DNA from: an uncultured Desulfovibrio sp. | GTDB lineage: Bacteria; Desulfobacterota; Desulfovibrionia; Desulfovibrionales; Desulfovibrionaceae | DNA length: 64,000 nt | Assembly: GCA_913063155.1 (NCBI GenBank) | Contig: CAJXYU010000003.1 | Coordinates: 310,001-374,000 of the forward strand | Reading direction: 5' to 3' | Shown: in pieces, positions 20,981 through 30,254 of the stretch | Position numbering within the stretch: position 1 is the first letter of the stretch | How the letters are laid out: every line of letters starts with the position of its first letter | Program-made: the position numbers and the translations under genes | The notes under the pieces: generated by a model | Told to the model about the DNA's origin: nothing | Databases searched by the model: none | What the model saw: only the letters and a program-made list of their open reading frames with translations

Positions 20981-21046
20981 TGCGACACAGTGTCGCATGC
21001 GACACATTTACAGCAGCATGTCGCATTATAACGACACAATGCGACA
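20981..21046. promoter_or_regulatory. cluster of five TGCGACA/TGTCGCA heptamers (candidate upstream activator/operator)
   Basis: TGCGACA at 20981, 20998, 21040; TGTCGCA at 20991, 21019; includes palindromes TGCGACACAGTGTCGCA and TGTCGCATGCGACA. Confidence 0.6.
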
Positions 21047-21136
21047 CTTTTCAAAATTGCATATACCATTGGGTGTCTCCATACAATGGCCTGGAATAAC
21101 GAGACTAAAAACTCCACACATCTTGTTTCCGATCTC

Positions 21137-21151
21137 TGGCACAGCCCTTGC
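21137..21151 (+). promoter_or_regulatory. candidate sigma-54 (-24/-12) promoter
   Basis: TGGCAC-agccc-TTGC: GG and GC elements with the canonical 10-nt separation, 70 nt upstream of the gene at 21221. Confidence 0.65.
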
Positions 21152-21220
21152 TATTTCCTGCTCCGTGAAGGGTGGTTAATGCATCGTGAAATGCCGATAC
21201 CAAAGAGCGGAGGGTGAGAC

Positions 21221-21529
21221 ATGTTTGGAAAAAGCGTTACCAAGGTTGTGCAGGACTGCATTCTCGACAGCGGCATCCAGGCCAAAGTCGTGGCCGAAAT
21301 GATCGGCAAGCCGTATTCCACGCTCATGCGTGAAATCAACCCTTTCGATTCCAGCGCCAAGCTCGGTGCGGAAACCCTGCTGGACATCATGAAAGTCACC
21401 AAGGACACCCGACCCTTGAAATTCATGGCCGCTGAAATGGGGTACTCTCTCGAGACCCTGAAAGCCGACAAGTCCGGTGAATACCGCATGAATTATTCGG
21501 AACAGTACGACTCTGCGGAAGCAGGCTAG
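21221..21529 (+). CDS. phage CII-like (CP76-type) regulatory protein
   Basis: MFGKSVTKVVQDCILDSGIQAKVVAEMIGKPYSTLMREINPFDSSAKLGAETLLDIMKVT; paralogue at 29825. Confidence 0.7.
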   Translation: MFGKSVTKVVQDCILDSGIQAKVVAEMIGKPYSTLMREINPFDSSAKLGAETLLDIMKVTKDTRPLKFMAAEMGYSLETLKADKSGEYRMNYSEQYDSAEAG

Positions 21530-21582
21530 ACATTAAGGAGCCCTGCGGGGCTCCCGCTTGTATTCGACCCGCAGGGGGCGCC

Positions 21583-22587
21583 ATGAGCAGGATTGCGGTT
21601 CTACTCATTCTCATCCTATGCGCGCTCTTCCCGGCCTGCTCCGGCGGTCCGACGAAGGACAGGATCGAACACGCCCGGGTCACCGCTTCCCGTCTGGCGG
21701 ACAACATCAACAACGACTTCTCTCCCATCCGCCGCAAAGTGGCGGAACAGGCCCAGGCCATACGGGACGTATACCTGAGCAGGCATACCATCCTGCCCAC
21801 GGTGGATGCCTCGAAATATCGCATTGCGGACAACGGAGTCATGTACAAGGCCGTATCGGACGGACGAGCCGCCCTGTTCGTTTCGGGGCACTCCCCCATT
21901 ACCCGGGAAGTCATGCAGGAGGCCTATTTCACCGAGGCCGTCGATGAAGCCCTGGAACGAATCTGCCGCGAACTTCCTGCCGTGGCCCAGGCATACTACA
22001 ACAGCGAAAACAACCTGAACCGCATTTACCCGCCGTTCGATGTGCTGGCCCAGTACGAGCCGCGCGTCAATTTCCGCGGCTTCAACTTCTATTACCTGGC
22101 AGACGAACGGCACAACCCCCGAAAAGGGCCGGTATGGGTGGCGGAACCCTATGTGGATCCGGCCGGAAGGGGGTGGACAGTCTCGGCCATCGCCCCGGTT
22201 TACGTGGACGGCAGGCTTAAGGGAGTCACCGGCCTCGACGTGACCGTCGGCAGCATCACGGACCGCTACATCACCCCCGACGACAGGAACATTCTGCTGG
22301 TGGATGGTGAGGGAGTCGTGGTCACCGGACACGAGGACTTCATCACCCTGCTTTCCCTGCCGCCGCTCACCGCCCACAAATACCTGACCACGGTCAAGCA
22401 GGACACCTACCGCAGGGACGACTATTCCCTGCTTAAAAGTAGATCCAAAGTCGTAAGAAATCTTGGAAAAGAGCTTCTGGGACGCATGTCGGACGAGGCG
22501 AACATCAACATCCGGGGCGGAACGCACACCATACTTTCCCTTAGAATCCCGGAACTGGGCTGGACTCTTTTGTATCTCGTGGAGTAA
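21583..22587 (+). CDS. lipoprotein with PDC/Cache-type sensor domain
   Basis: Lipobox LFPACSG; GPVWVAEPYVDPAGRGWTVSAIAPVYVDGRLKGVTGLDVTVGSI typical Cache strand. Confidence 0.75.
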   Translation: MSRIAVLLILILCALFPACSGGPTKDRIEHARVTASRLADNINNDFSPIRRKVAEQAQAIRDVYLSRHTILPTVDASKYRIADNGVMYKAVSDGRAALFVSGHSPITREVMQEAYFTEAVDEALERICRELPAVAQAYYNSENNLNRIYPPFDVLAQYEPRVNFRGFNFYYLADERHNPRKGPVWVAEPYVDPAGRGWTVSAIAPVYVDGRLKGVTGLDVTVGSITDRYITPDDRNILLVDGEGVVVTGHEDFITLLSLPPLTAHKYLTTVKQDTYRRDDYSLLKSRSKVVRNLGKELLGRMSDEANINIRGGTHTILSLRIPELGWTLLYLVE

Positions 22588-22626
22588 AGGATACAATATC
22601 AGGAATTGTATCCAGGAATAGCCACG

Positions 22627-24750
22627 ATGACCGAGAAACGACGCGCCAGAAAAAACCTCACACTTCCTTTCGGCAAAACCATAGCGCTTATGATGCTTTT
22701 GCTGCTGCTCTTTCTCGGGGCCAGCGCCTGGATCGTCTCGGACATCATCGCCAACACCACCAAAATACGTGAGGAGGGACTTTTCAAACAGACCCAGCGG
22801 GCCGGCCGGAATCTGGAATACCGCTACCGCATCTTCCTGGAGGACCTGACCAGCTTCATCAACCTGAAGCTCTTCGCCGATTTTTCCGAATGGGACCGGG
22901 AGGATACCGAAACAATGCTGCGCATCAAGCGCTTCTACGCCCGGCACCAGGACACCATCCGCCGGATCACCGTGCAAAACAACGACGGCAGATGGATCAG
23001 CGTCCACAAAACCCCCGAAAACTATTACCTGGTAAACAGGAACGATGCCCCGGGGAAACTGCTTTTCGACACGGTCACTCCCATGCTCCTCCGGGACAGG
23101 ACCTTGTTCCATTATGTGGAGCCCGTTCGCGGTGCGGACGGAGAGGTAAGCATGCGGGTCATTGTCAGCACCAGCCTGGCCGACATGTTCCTCTCCGAAA
23201 CCCAGAGCTTCTTCCTGGGCCCGGAAAGCTGGATGTGGCTCATCGATGACGACGGTGAGGTGCTCGACATGGTTTCCTCAGGGGGCGCCCGGGCCTCGGA
23301 CGGATTCTTCTCCCTGGGAAAAATACAGACCATCATCCATGACATAGGCCTTGGCTATGAAGGCATGCTCAGACACCGGATCAAGGGAGACAGCCCCATA
23401 GACGTGGTTTCGACCTACTACCCGATCCGCATTTTCGACAGTATTTTCGGCGTGGTTTTCTCGGTCAGCCGTCAGTCCGTCGCATCGGGTATCGTCAATG
23501 CGGCCCTCGCCCTGGGCGCGGCTTTCGTGGCACTGCTCATTCTGCACTCCGCAGCCTTCTTCATGACCCTGCGCCAAAGGAACCTCGCGGTGAAGGCGGC
23601 CGAGTCCGCCAACGAAGCCAAGAGCCGCTTCCTGGCCAACATGAGCCACGAGATACGCACACCGTTGAATACGGTGGTGGGCATGGCCCAACTGGTGGAA
23701 AAGGCTGAAGACCTTTCCGAGGAACACCGGGAAAACATGCGGCTGATCATGACCGCATCGGAAAACCTGCTCCAGATCATCAACGACATCCTCGACGTAT
23801 CCAAGGTGGAGGCGGGACAGCTCAAGATCATCAATGAGCCCGTCAACCTGCGCGCCTTGGTGTCCGAACTGACCGATATCCACGGCGTCCAGGCCAGGGC
23901 CAAGGGCATCGAGATCAAGAACCTGTTCCTGGATGTGCCGGAGTGGGTGGAGGTCGACCCGGTGCGCTTGCGTCAGGTGCTCATCAACCTGCTGGGCAAC
24001 GCCGTCAAATTCACGATCCAGGGATCGGTGATTCTGACCGTTTCCATGGCGCCGGGAACCCCGGCCCGGAACACGGCCATCATCCGTTTCGAGGTGACTG
24101 ATACAGGCGTCGGCATTCCGCAGGAAAAGATCGAAACCGTATTCCAGGCCTTTACCCAGGCTGACGGCTCCACGGCCCGGAAATTCGGGGGGACCGGCCT
24201 CGGTCTGACCATCGCGAACGGACTCATAAAGCTCATGGGAGGCGACGGCATCAACGTATCGAGCCACCCGGATGCCGGCAGCGTGTTCAGTTTCGAACTG
24301 CCGCTGCGCATCGCGGAACCGCCCACAATACAAGCGGAGGAAAAAGTGAGCGAACAGATCAGCGGACATTACCCGGACACCAGGATTCTTGTCGCCGAAG
24401 ACACGCGCATGAACCAGATTCTGTTGGAAAAGATCTTCGACCGCATTACCTTGGGAGGAGTGGACTACGTCAACAACGGACAGATGGCCCTGGACACGCT
24501 TCTGGACACGCCGGACCGTTACAATCTGGTGCTCATGGACATCCAGATGCCGGTGCTGGACGGGCTGTCGGCAACCCGCAAAATACGAGAGGCGGGCATA
24601 AGGACCCCTGTCGTGGCTCTCACCGCCCACGCCCGGCCCGAGGATCGCAGGCAGTGCATGGAATCGGGCATGAACGGCTTCATCGCCAAGCCCTACAAAC
24701 TGGAAAAGCTGCTCCAGGTCCTGGAAAAACATGCCTCGCACCCCACATAG
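22627..24750 (+). CDS. hybrid sensor histidine kinase/response regulator
   Basis: TM-flanked sensor, His[16 protein letters not shown], HATPase GGTGLGLTI, REC VLMDIQMPVLDGL. Confidence 0.93.
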   Translation: MTEKRRARKNLTLPFGKTIALMMLLLLLFLGASAWIVSDIIANTTKIREEGLFKQTQRAGRNLEYRYRIFLEDLTSFINLKLFADFSEWDREDTETMLRIKRFYARHQDTIRRITVQNNDGRWISVHKTPENYYLVNRNDAPGKLLFDTVTPMLLRDRTLFHYVEPVRGADGEVSMRVIVSTSLADMFLSETQSFFLGPESWMWLIDDDGEVLDMVSSGGARASDGFFSLGKIQTIIHDIGLGYEGMLRHRIKGDSPIDVVSTYYPIRIFDSIFGVVFSVSRQSVASGIVNAALALGAAFVALLILHSAAFFMTLRQRNLAVKAAESANEAKSRFLANMSHEIRTPLNTVVGMAQLVEKAEDLSEEHRENMRLIMTASENLLQIINDILDVSKVEAGQLKIINEPVNLRALVSELTDIHGVQARAKGIEIKNLFLDVPEWVEVDPVRLRQVLINLLGNAVKFTIQGSVILTVSMAPGTPARNTAIIRFEVTDTGVGIPQEKIETVFQAFTQADGSTARKFGGTGLGLTIANGLIKLMGGDGINVSSHPDAGSVFSFELPLRIAEPPTIQAEEKVSEQISGHYPDTRILVAEDTRMNQILLEKIFDRITLGGVDYVNNGQMALDTLLDTPDRYNLVLMDIQMPVLDGLSATRKIREAGIRTPVVALTAHARPEDRRQCMESGMNGFIAKPYKLEKLLQVLEKHASHPT

Positions 24751-24863
24751 GAAAACGAGGAAAAATCATTCCGTTCCTTTCCTTTTCGGGTTATACGATA
24801 TCATAGGCGCGAAGCTCGCCATGCGCCACGGTAATATTATTTCAAGCAAGGCAGGTGACAGCT

Positions 24864-25169
24864 ATGCTCAGAGAAATCTCCAGGAAATACTATACCGAGG
24901 AATTCCAGCTCGCCCCCACCGATGTGGACGACCTGATCAATGAAGCATTCACAACGCTGAACCGGAGCATCAAGGAATTCGAAAAGCTCTTTGCCGACGG
25001 CGACGATATGGCCGCCATCAGGGAGGCGGCCCACGCCATGAAAGGCAACCTGCTGAACATGGGGCTGGATGACCAGGCAGACATGGCCCTCAGCATTGAG
25101 CGCTCGGACAATACCGACACGGCACAGGACCACTTCTCCAATCTCAAGAAGGAATTGGAAGCATTTTAG
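24864..25169 (+). CDS. Hpt domain phosphotransfer protein
   Basis: REAAHAMKGNLLNMGL phosphotransfer histidine motif. Confidence 0.8.
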   Translation: MLREISRKYYTEEFQLAPTDVDDLINEAFTTLNRSIKEFEKLFADGDDMAAIREAAHAMKGNLLNMGLDDQADMALSIERSDNTDTAQDHFSNLKKELEAF

Positions 25170-25181
25170 GCGGGGAATCCC

Positions 25182-26450
25182 ATGGAAATCACACCTGAAA
25201 TCCTCGTCGTGGACGACCAGAAGTTCACCCACGTGCTCCTGAACAAGGCTCTCAAGGAACTGGGGGTGCACGTGGTTTCCGCCTTTTCCGGCCAGGAAGC
25301 CATCGACATTCTAGACGATCACGACCTCAGCGTCGTGCTTATGGATCTGCGCATGCCCGGCATGGACGGCATAGAAACCGCCAGGCACATCCGTAACGCC
25401 AAGCGCACGGCAGACCTGCCCATCATTTTCATCACCGCCGCTCAAGGCGACGAGGAACACGCCATGCGCGCCTATGAGCTGGGAGCAGTGGACTTCCTGT
25501 ACAAACCCGTCTCCGCGCCGGTGCTCAAGTCCAAGGTAGCCGTCTTCGTGGAGCTGTTCCGCAAACGGAAGGCCCTGCAGCAGCGCAGTGAGCAATACCG
25601 CGACGTGCTGGAGGCCATTTCCGAAGGACTGGTCACCGTGGACATGGACTGGAATATCGTGGAAGCCAACGACTCGGCCTGCCTCATGTTGGGGTATGGA
25701 TACGACCAGCTCTGCTCCATGAAACTGCCCGACGTCATGTTCCTTGAGCACGGCGACCTGCTCCAGGAAATCAACGAACTCATTGAGCAGAACGTCACCT
25801 TCCGGGTGGAGGCAAAGGCAAAGCGCCGCAACGACGCCGTGATCTGGGTTGAGCTCAGGGGCAGCATTTTCATGTACGGAGGGGCGCCGCACATCCTGGC
25901 GGTGACCCAGGACATCACCTTGCGCAAGGAGAACGAACTGGAGCTGCAGCAACACCGCGACCGCCTGGACAGCTTGGTGGAACAGCGCACAGAACAACTG
26001 CGATCCGCCATCGAGCAATTGCGCCAGGAAAACGACGTACGGCAAAACGTTGAGGCAGTTCTGGAAGAGCAGCTGGATTTCAGGCAGGGACTCATGAACG
26101 CCCTGCCCGACCCCATGTATTTCAAGGACAACAAAGGATTCTACCGAGCCTGCAATGATGCCTTCGCCTCCATATTCGGGCTCAGTGCCGAGGACATCAT
26201 CGGAAAAACCGCCCAGGACATCCACCCTTCTGACGTGGCCGCCATGCTCCAGCAAAAGGACAGCGAACTGCTTCAGTCCGGGCTGGCGCAACGCTTCTGC
26301 CTGCACGTCTACACCACGGATGGAGGCCGACGCCATGTGCAGCTGCACAGAGCCCTGTTCAGGGACAAGGACGGTCTTCCCGCCGGGATCGTCTCAGTGG
26401 TGATCGATGCGGACGAGGCTCTCCAACAGCCAAAGCCGTGCGTTCGTTAG
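25182..26450 (+). CDS. response regulator REC-PAS-PAS without recognisable output domain
   Basis: EILVVDDQKF...VVLMDLRMPGMDG...DFLYKPV; two PAS segments; ends soon after second PAS. Confidence 0.85.
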   Translation: MEITPEILVVDDQKFTHVLLNKALKELGVHVVSAFSGQEAIDILDDHDLSVVLMDLRMPGMDGIETARHIRNAKRTADLPIIFITAAQGDEEHAMRAYELGAVDFLYKPVSAPVLKSKVAVFVELFRKRKALQQRSEQYRDVLEAISEGLVTVDMDWNIVEANDSACLMLGYGYDQLCSMKLPDVMFLEHGDLLQEINELIEQNVTFRVEAKAKRRNDAVIWVELRGSIFMYGGAPHILAVTQDITLRKENELELQQHRDRLDSLVEQRTEQLRSAIEQLRQENDVRQNVEAVLEEQLDFRQGLMNALPDPMYFKDNKGFYRACNDAFASIFGLSAEDIIGKTAQDIHPSDVAAMLQQKDSELLQSGLAQRFCLHVYTTDGGRRHVQLHRALFRDKDGLPAGIVSVVIDADEALQQPKPCVR

Positions 26451-26666
26451 CTCTCTCCACCTTCCTTCTCCAATGGTAAACAGGGCCGTCCGGTTCCAGA
26501 TTCCATCCGGCTTACCGTCGGCGTTGCCCACAAACTGTGGGGGCGAGGACGTAATCCCTCAAATCCATTAAAATATAAAAGCCCACCCCTTTCCGCGGCG
26601 AAAATTCCGTGGCATTATATAGCATCCGTCATGTTACCCGATGGTGAAACCCACTCTGGAAGGTAT

Positions 26667-28964
26667 ATGCTCCACAAGGACACAACCAGACGCACCACCG
26701 CCCCCACCTCGTTGAGCCGCAAATTCAACCTTGCCCAACTCATCATCGTTTCCATCGTGGTGGCGGTCTTCACTTCGGCCATCATCATTCTCAGCGTCAT
26801 GCGCCAGGAGGAACACCTGGACAACCGCATAGCCGAGCTTTCCAGCCTGGCGGAAAGCAACCTGGCCACGTCCATCTGGCAGATGGATCAGAAAGCGGTG
26901 GGGGATTTCGTCAACGCCCTGTTCAAAGACGACAACATCATCTTCGCCCAGGTGTTGGCAGGCAACGACACCGTGGCCATCCGAGTCCGCAGGGGACACG
27001 AAACCCATGACATGAACTATTTCCGGAGAAACCCCAACTACCGCCCCTTGAATCTCCCTCTCCACAGATACGGCGAAAACATCGGAACCTTCAACGTGGT
27101 CTTCGCCCTTTCCCCCGTTCGGAGCGAAATCCTCTTCAGCGCCGGGATATACATGGCTCTGGCCGCGTCACTCATCCTGGTCATCAGTCAGACGAGCATC
27201 ATCTTCACAAGACGCTACATCTTCGACCGCCTCAAACGACTCGAAGACTCAGCCACCGCCATGGCCGACGGAGACCTGGAGGCCGACATCGACACATCGG
27301 CCCGGGACGAAATCGGCACCCTGGCCAGATCCTTCAGCGACATGCGCAACTCCATCCGACAACTCGTTCAGGACCTGCGCAAGGCCAACCGGAAACTGGA
27401 GAACTACAGCGCGGCCCTGGAAACGAGGGTCAAGGAACGCACCGAGGAACTGGGCGCCAAGAACAGGAGCCTGAACCAAGCCCTGCACGAGGTGCGCGAC
27501 GCCAAATACCAGGCCGAAGCGGCCAACGTGGCCAAGAGCCGGTTCCTGGCCAGCATGAGCCACGAGATACGCACCCCCATGAACGCCATCCTGGGTATGG
27601 CCGACGTACTCTGGGAAACCCGGCTGGACGATTCCCAGCGCAAGTACGTAAAGGTCTTTCGCTCCGCAGGCGAAAATCTTCTGGAGATCATCAACGACAT
27701 TTTGGACCTGTCCAAAATCGAGGCGGGGCACATGCATCTGGCTGACGAAGATTTCGAATTCGCCGACCTGGTAATGAGAGCCTGTGACGTCATGCGTCCC
27801 AAGGCCGAACAAAAAGGACTGACGCTGCGTTGCTCGGTTTCCGATAAGCTCCCACCGATCATGCGCGGGGACCCCATCCGCCTGCGCCAGATCATCGTCA
27901 ACCTCCTGGCGAACGCCGTAAAATTCACCAAGGAGGGCGAAGTGTCCTTCCATGCGGAACTCATGCAGGCCCCCCAGGACGTCTCCGGGAACGGAACCGT
28001 GAACGTCCAGATAGAGGTCCGAGACACGGGCATCGGCATTTCCCCGGAAAAGCTCTCCACCATTTTCGATGCCTTCACCCAGGCCGACGCCTCCACCACA
28101 CGGGAATACGGCGGCACCGGGCTGGGGCTGGCCATCTGCCGTCAATTGACGGGCATGATGCAGGGCAGGATATGGGCCGAAAGCAGACCGGGCAAGGGCA
28201 GCACCTTTTTCGTCACCGTACGGCTGCAGCGCGGCAGGGCCACCTCGGTCCTGACGGCCGCAGCTCCCAGAAACGGGGCGCAGGACATGCCTCCACGAAA
28301 AATTCTGCTGGTGGAAGATTCCGAATACAACGCCTTTGTCATCGAAACCTACCTCAAGGACACGCCCTGCGCGCTGACCCAGGCCGTCAACGGCGAGCAG
28401 GGAGTCGCCACCTTCATGGATGAAACCTTCGATCTGGTGCTCATGGACATGCAGATGCCGGTCATGGACGGCTACGAGGCCACCCGCCAGATTCGCCGAT
28501 TCGAAAAGGACACCGGCCGTTCCGGGACGCCCATCGTGGCGCTCACCGCCTATGCCCTGGAGGGCGACGCAGACAAAAGCCTGAAGGCGGGTGCAGACCA
28601 TCACCTCCCCAAACCGGTCAAGCGGGAGGCACTGCTGGAGTCCATCAACAGATTCTGTTCCGAAGACATCCTGCCGAGTGTGGATATCGAGGTGGACCCG
28701 GCCATGAAGGAAATGGCCGAACAGTTCGTGAAGGATTGCCGCACGCGCATCCGGGACGCGGCTCAGGCCCTGACCGGCGACGACTTTGCCACAGTGAGCT
28801 CCATCGGGCACAAATTGGCCGGAGAAGGAGGCTCCTTTGATTTCGATGAAATCGGACACATCGGAGTGCTCCTGAAACAGGCCGGTGACGACAAAGCCAG
28901 AGAACGGGCGGTAGAACTCCTGGAAGAACTCAAGACGTATCTGAACCACATAGAAATAACCTGA
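26667..28964 (+). CDS. hybrid histidine kinase (HAMP-HisKA-HATPase-REC-Hpt)
   Basis: [52 protein letters not shown]-terminal Hpt [14 protein letters not shown]. Confidence 0.95.
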   Translation: MLHKDTTRRTTAPTSLSRKFNLAQLIIVSIVVAVFTSAIIILSVMRQEEHLDNRIAELSSLAESNLATSIWQMDQKAVGDFVNALFKDDNIIFAQVLAGNDTVAIRVRRGHETHDMNYFRRNPNYRPLNLPLHRYGENIGTFNVVFALSPVRSEILFSAGIYMALAASLILVISQTSIIFTRRYIFDRLKRLEDSATAMADGDLEADIDTSARDEIGTLARSFSDMRNSIRQLVQDLRKANRKLENYSAALETRVKERTEELGAKNRSLNQALHEVRDAKYQAEAANVAKSRFLASMSHEIRTPMNAILGMADVLWETRLDDSQRKYVKVFRSAGENLLEIINDILDLSKIEAGHMHLADEDFEFADLVMRACDVMRPKAEQKGLTLRCSVSDKLPPIMRGDPIRLRQIIVNLLANAVKFTKEGEVSFHAELMQAPQDVSGNGTVNVQIEVRDTGIGISPEKLSTIFDAFTQADASTTREYGGTGLGLAICRQLTGMMQGRIWAESRPGKGSTFFVTVRLQRGRATSVLTAAAPRNGAQDMPPRKILLVEDSEYNAFVIETYLKDTPCALTQAVNGEQGVATFMDETFDLVLMDMQMPVMDGYEATRQIRRFEKDTGRSGTPIVALTAYALEGDADKSLKAGADHHLPKPVKREALLESINRFCSEDILPSVDIEVDPAMKEMAEQFVKDCRTRIRDAAQALTGDDFATVSSIGHKLAGEGGSFDFDEIGHIGVLLKQAGDDKARERAVELLEELKTYLNHIEIT

Positions 28965-29045
28965 TTCGAATTCACGGCTTGATTTTTTCTCTCAACAACT
29001 AATATTCTTGTGTAATAATAAATCTCTCAACAAACGGAGCACGCG

Positions 29046-29546
29046 ATGGAACAGGCCTATCTCTGTTGGGCGCACGGACTGGATGCCGATCCCTGGGGAG
29101 TGAAAAGCAAGGCCATGGCCGAGGAAGCCCGGAAAACGGGCCTGCAACTGGACGCATTGGATTTCCGGGGAATGGCCGACCCTGACCAGAGAGTGGACAA
29201 GATCATCGCCCACCTCAGGGACAAGCAAGGCCCAATCGTGCTGGCCGGTTCAAGCATGGGCGGCTACGTCTCTGCAGCCGCTGCCCAGGAGATCGAGCTG
29301 GCAGGCCTTTTTCTGGTGGCCCCGGCGTTCTACCTCCCCGGCTATAGGAAGCACGTTTTCTTCAACCTGCCTGACAAGATCGAGGTGGTGCATGGCTGGA
29401 AGGACGAGGTCATCCCGGTTGACAACTCCATCCGGTTCTCCAAGTTGCACAACGCTTCCCTGCATATTGTCAGGGGAGATCACCGCCTCTCGGGACTGGC
29501 GGATGAGGTAGCCGCACTCTTCGGCAGATTCCTGCACACGCTCTGA
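29046..29546 (+). CDS. alpha/beta hydrolase (YqiA-like)
   Basis: IVLAGSSMGGYVSAAAA nucleophile elbow; HGWKDEVIPVDN, VRGDHRL. Confidence 0.85.
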   Translation: MEQAYLCWAHGLDADPWGVKSKAMAEEARKTGLQLDALDFRGMADPDQRVDKIIAHLRDKQGPIVLAGSSMGGYVSAAAAQEIELAGLFLVAPAFYLPGYRKHVFFNLPDKIEVVHGWKDEVIPVDNSIRFSKLHNASLHIVRGDHRLSGLADEVAALFGRFLHTL

Positions 29547-29568
29547 TCCCTTTCCACAAGCGCTCTTG

Positions 29569-29611
29569 GCCGCACTCCGGATTTCAACAAGCCGGATGCG
29601 GCTTTTTTTTA
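29569..29611 (+). terminator. Rho-independent terminator
   Basis: GCCGCACTCCGG-atttcaacaag-CCGGATGCGGC-TTTTTTTT. Confidence 0.85.
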
Positions 29612-29824
29612 ATCCTCTCCGTCCCACCAATACTTTTCAAACCGTTATAATTTTCCACATAAAAATACGGTTTCTGTTCCTAATACCGGTACCTTCCCGC
29701 CATGTTTACAGATTCGTCACCCGAGAGACGTACACTTTTTTCCTTATATTGATTGACGCAAAATTCAAAATTCCATTACTATTGGAATAAGCCTCGAATT
29801 TTCAACACGTGGAGGATGGACAAA

Positions 29825-30139
29825 ATGTTTGAAAAGAGCCTCACGAAGAAAATGCAGGATGTTGTGTTGGAGGGCAAAATGCCCGCGAAGGAAGTTTGCT
29901 CAAAAATCAAAAAACCTTATTCGACCTTGCTCCGTGAACTGAATCCCTTCGACACCCATGCGAAGCTGGGTGCGGAAACGCTTTTCGAAATCGTCAAGGC
30001 AACTCGCAACGTTTCAGTGTTGGAATTTATGGCCGGGGAACTCGGCTATACGTTGCAACCATGCGAACGGCCCGCCCGGGCCACCCAACGGCTCATCGCC
30101 CCCAGTGAAAATCAAGAAGCCGTGCACGCTCCCCTGTAG
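29825..30139 (+). CDS. phage CII-like (CP76-type) regulatory protein, paralogue of 21221 gene
   Basis: MFEKSLTKKMQDVVLEGKMPAKEVCSKIKKPYSTLLRELNPFDTHAKLGAETLFEIVKAT; RBS GGAGG. Confidence 0.7.
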   Translation: MFEKSLTKKMQDVVLEGKMPAKEVCSKIKKPYSTLLRELNPFDTHAKLGAETLFEIVKATRNVSVLEFMAGELGYTLQPCERPARATQRLIAPSENQEAVHAPL

Positions 30140-30254
30140 GCTTGGACGGTCTTTATTTCGGATACTGAAATAATCGGGGATGCTTTGACTTTTCCCGGAG
30201 TTTCGTTTTATTGGGCGTGCACCGAGCATACTTATCACCCTAGGAGGAAGGGCT

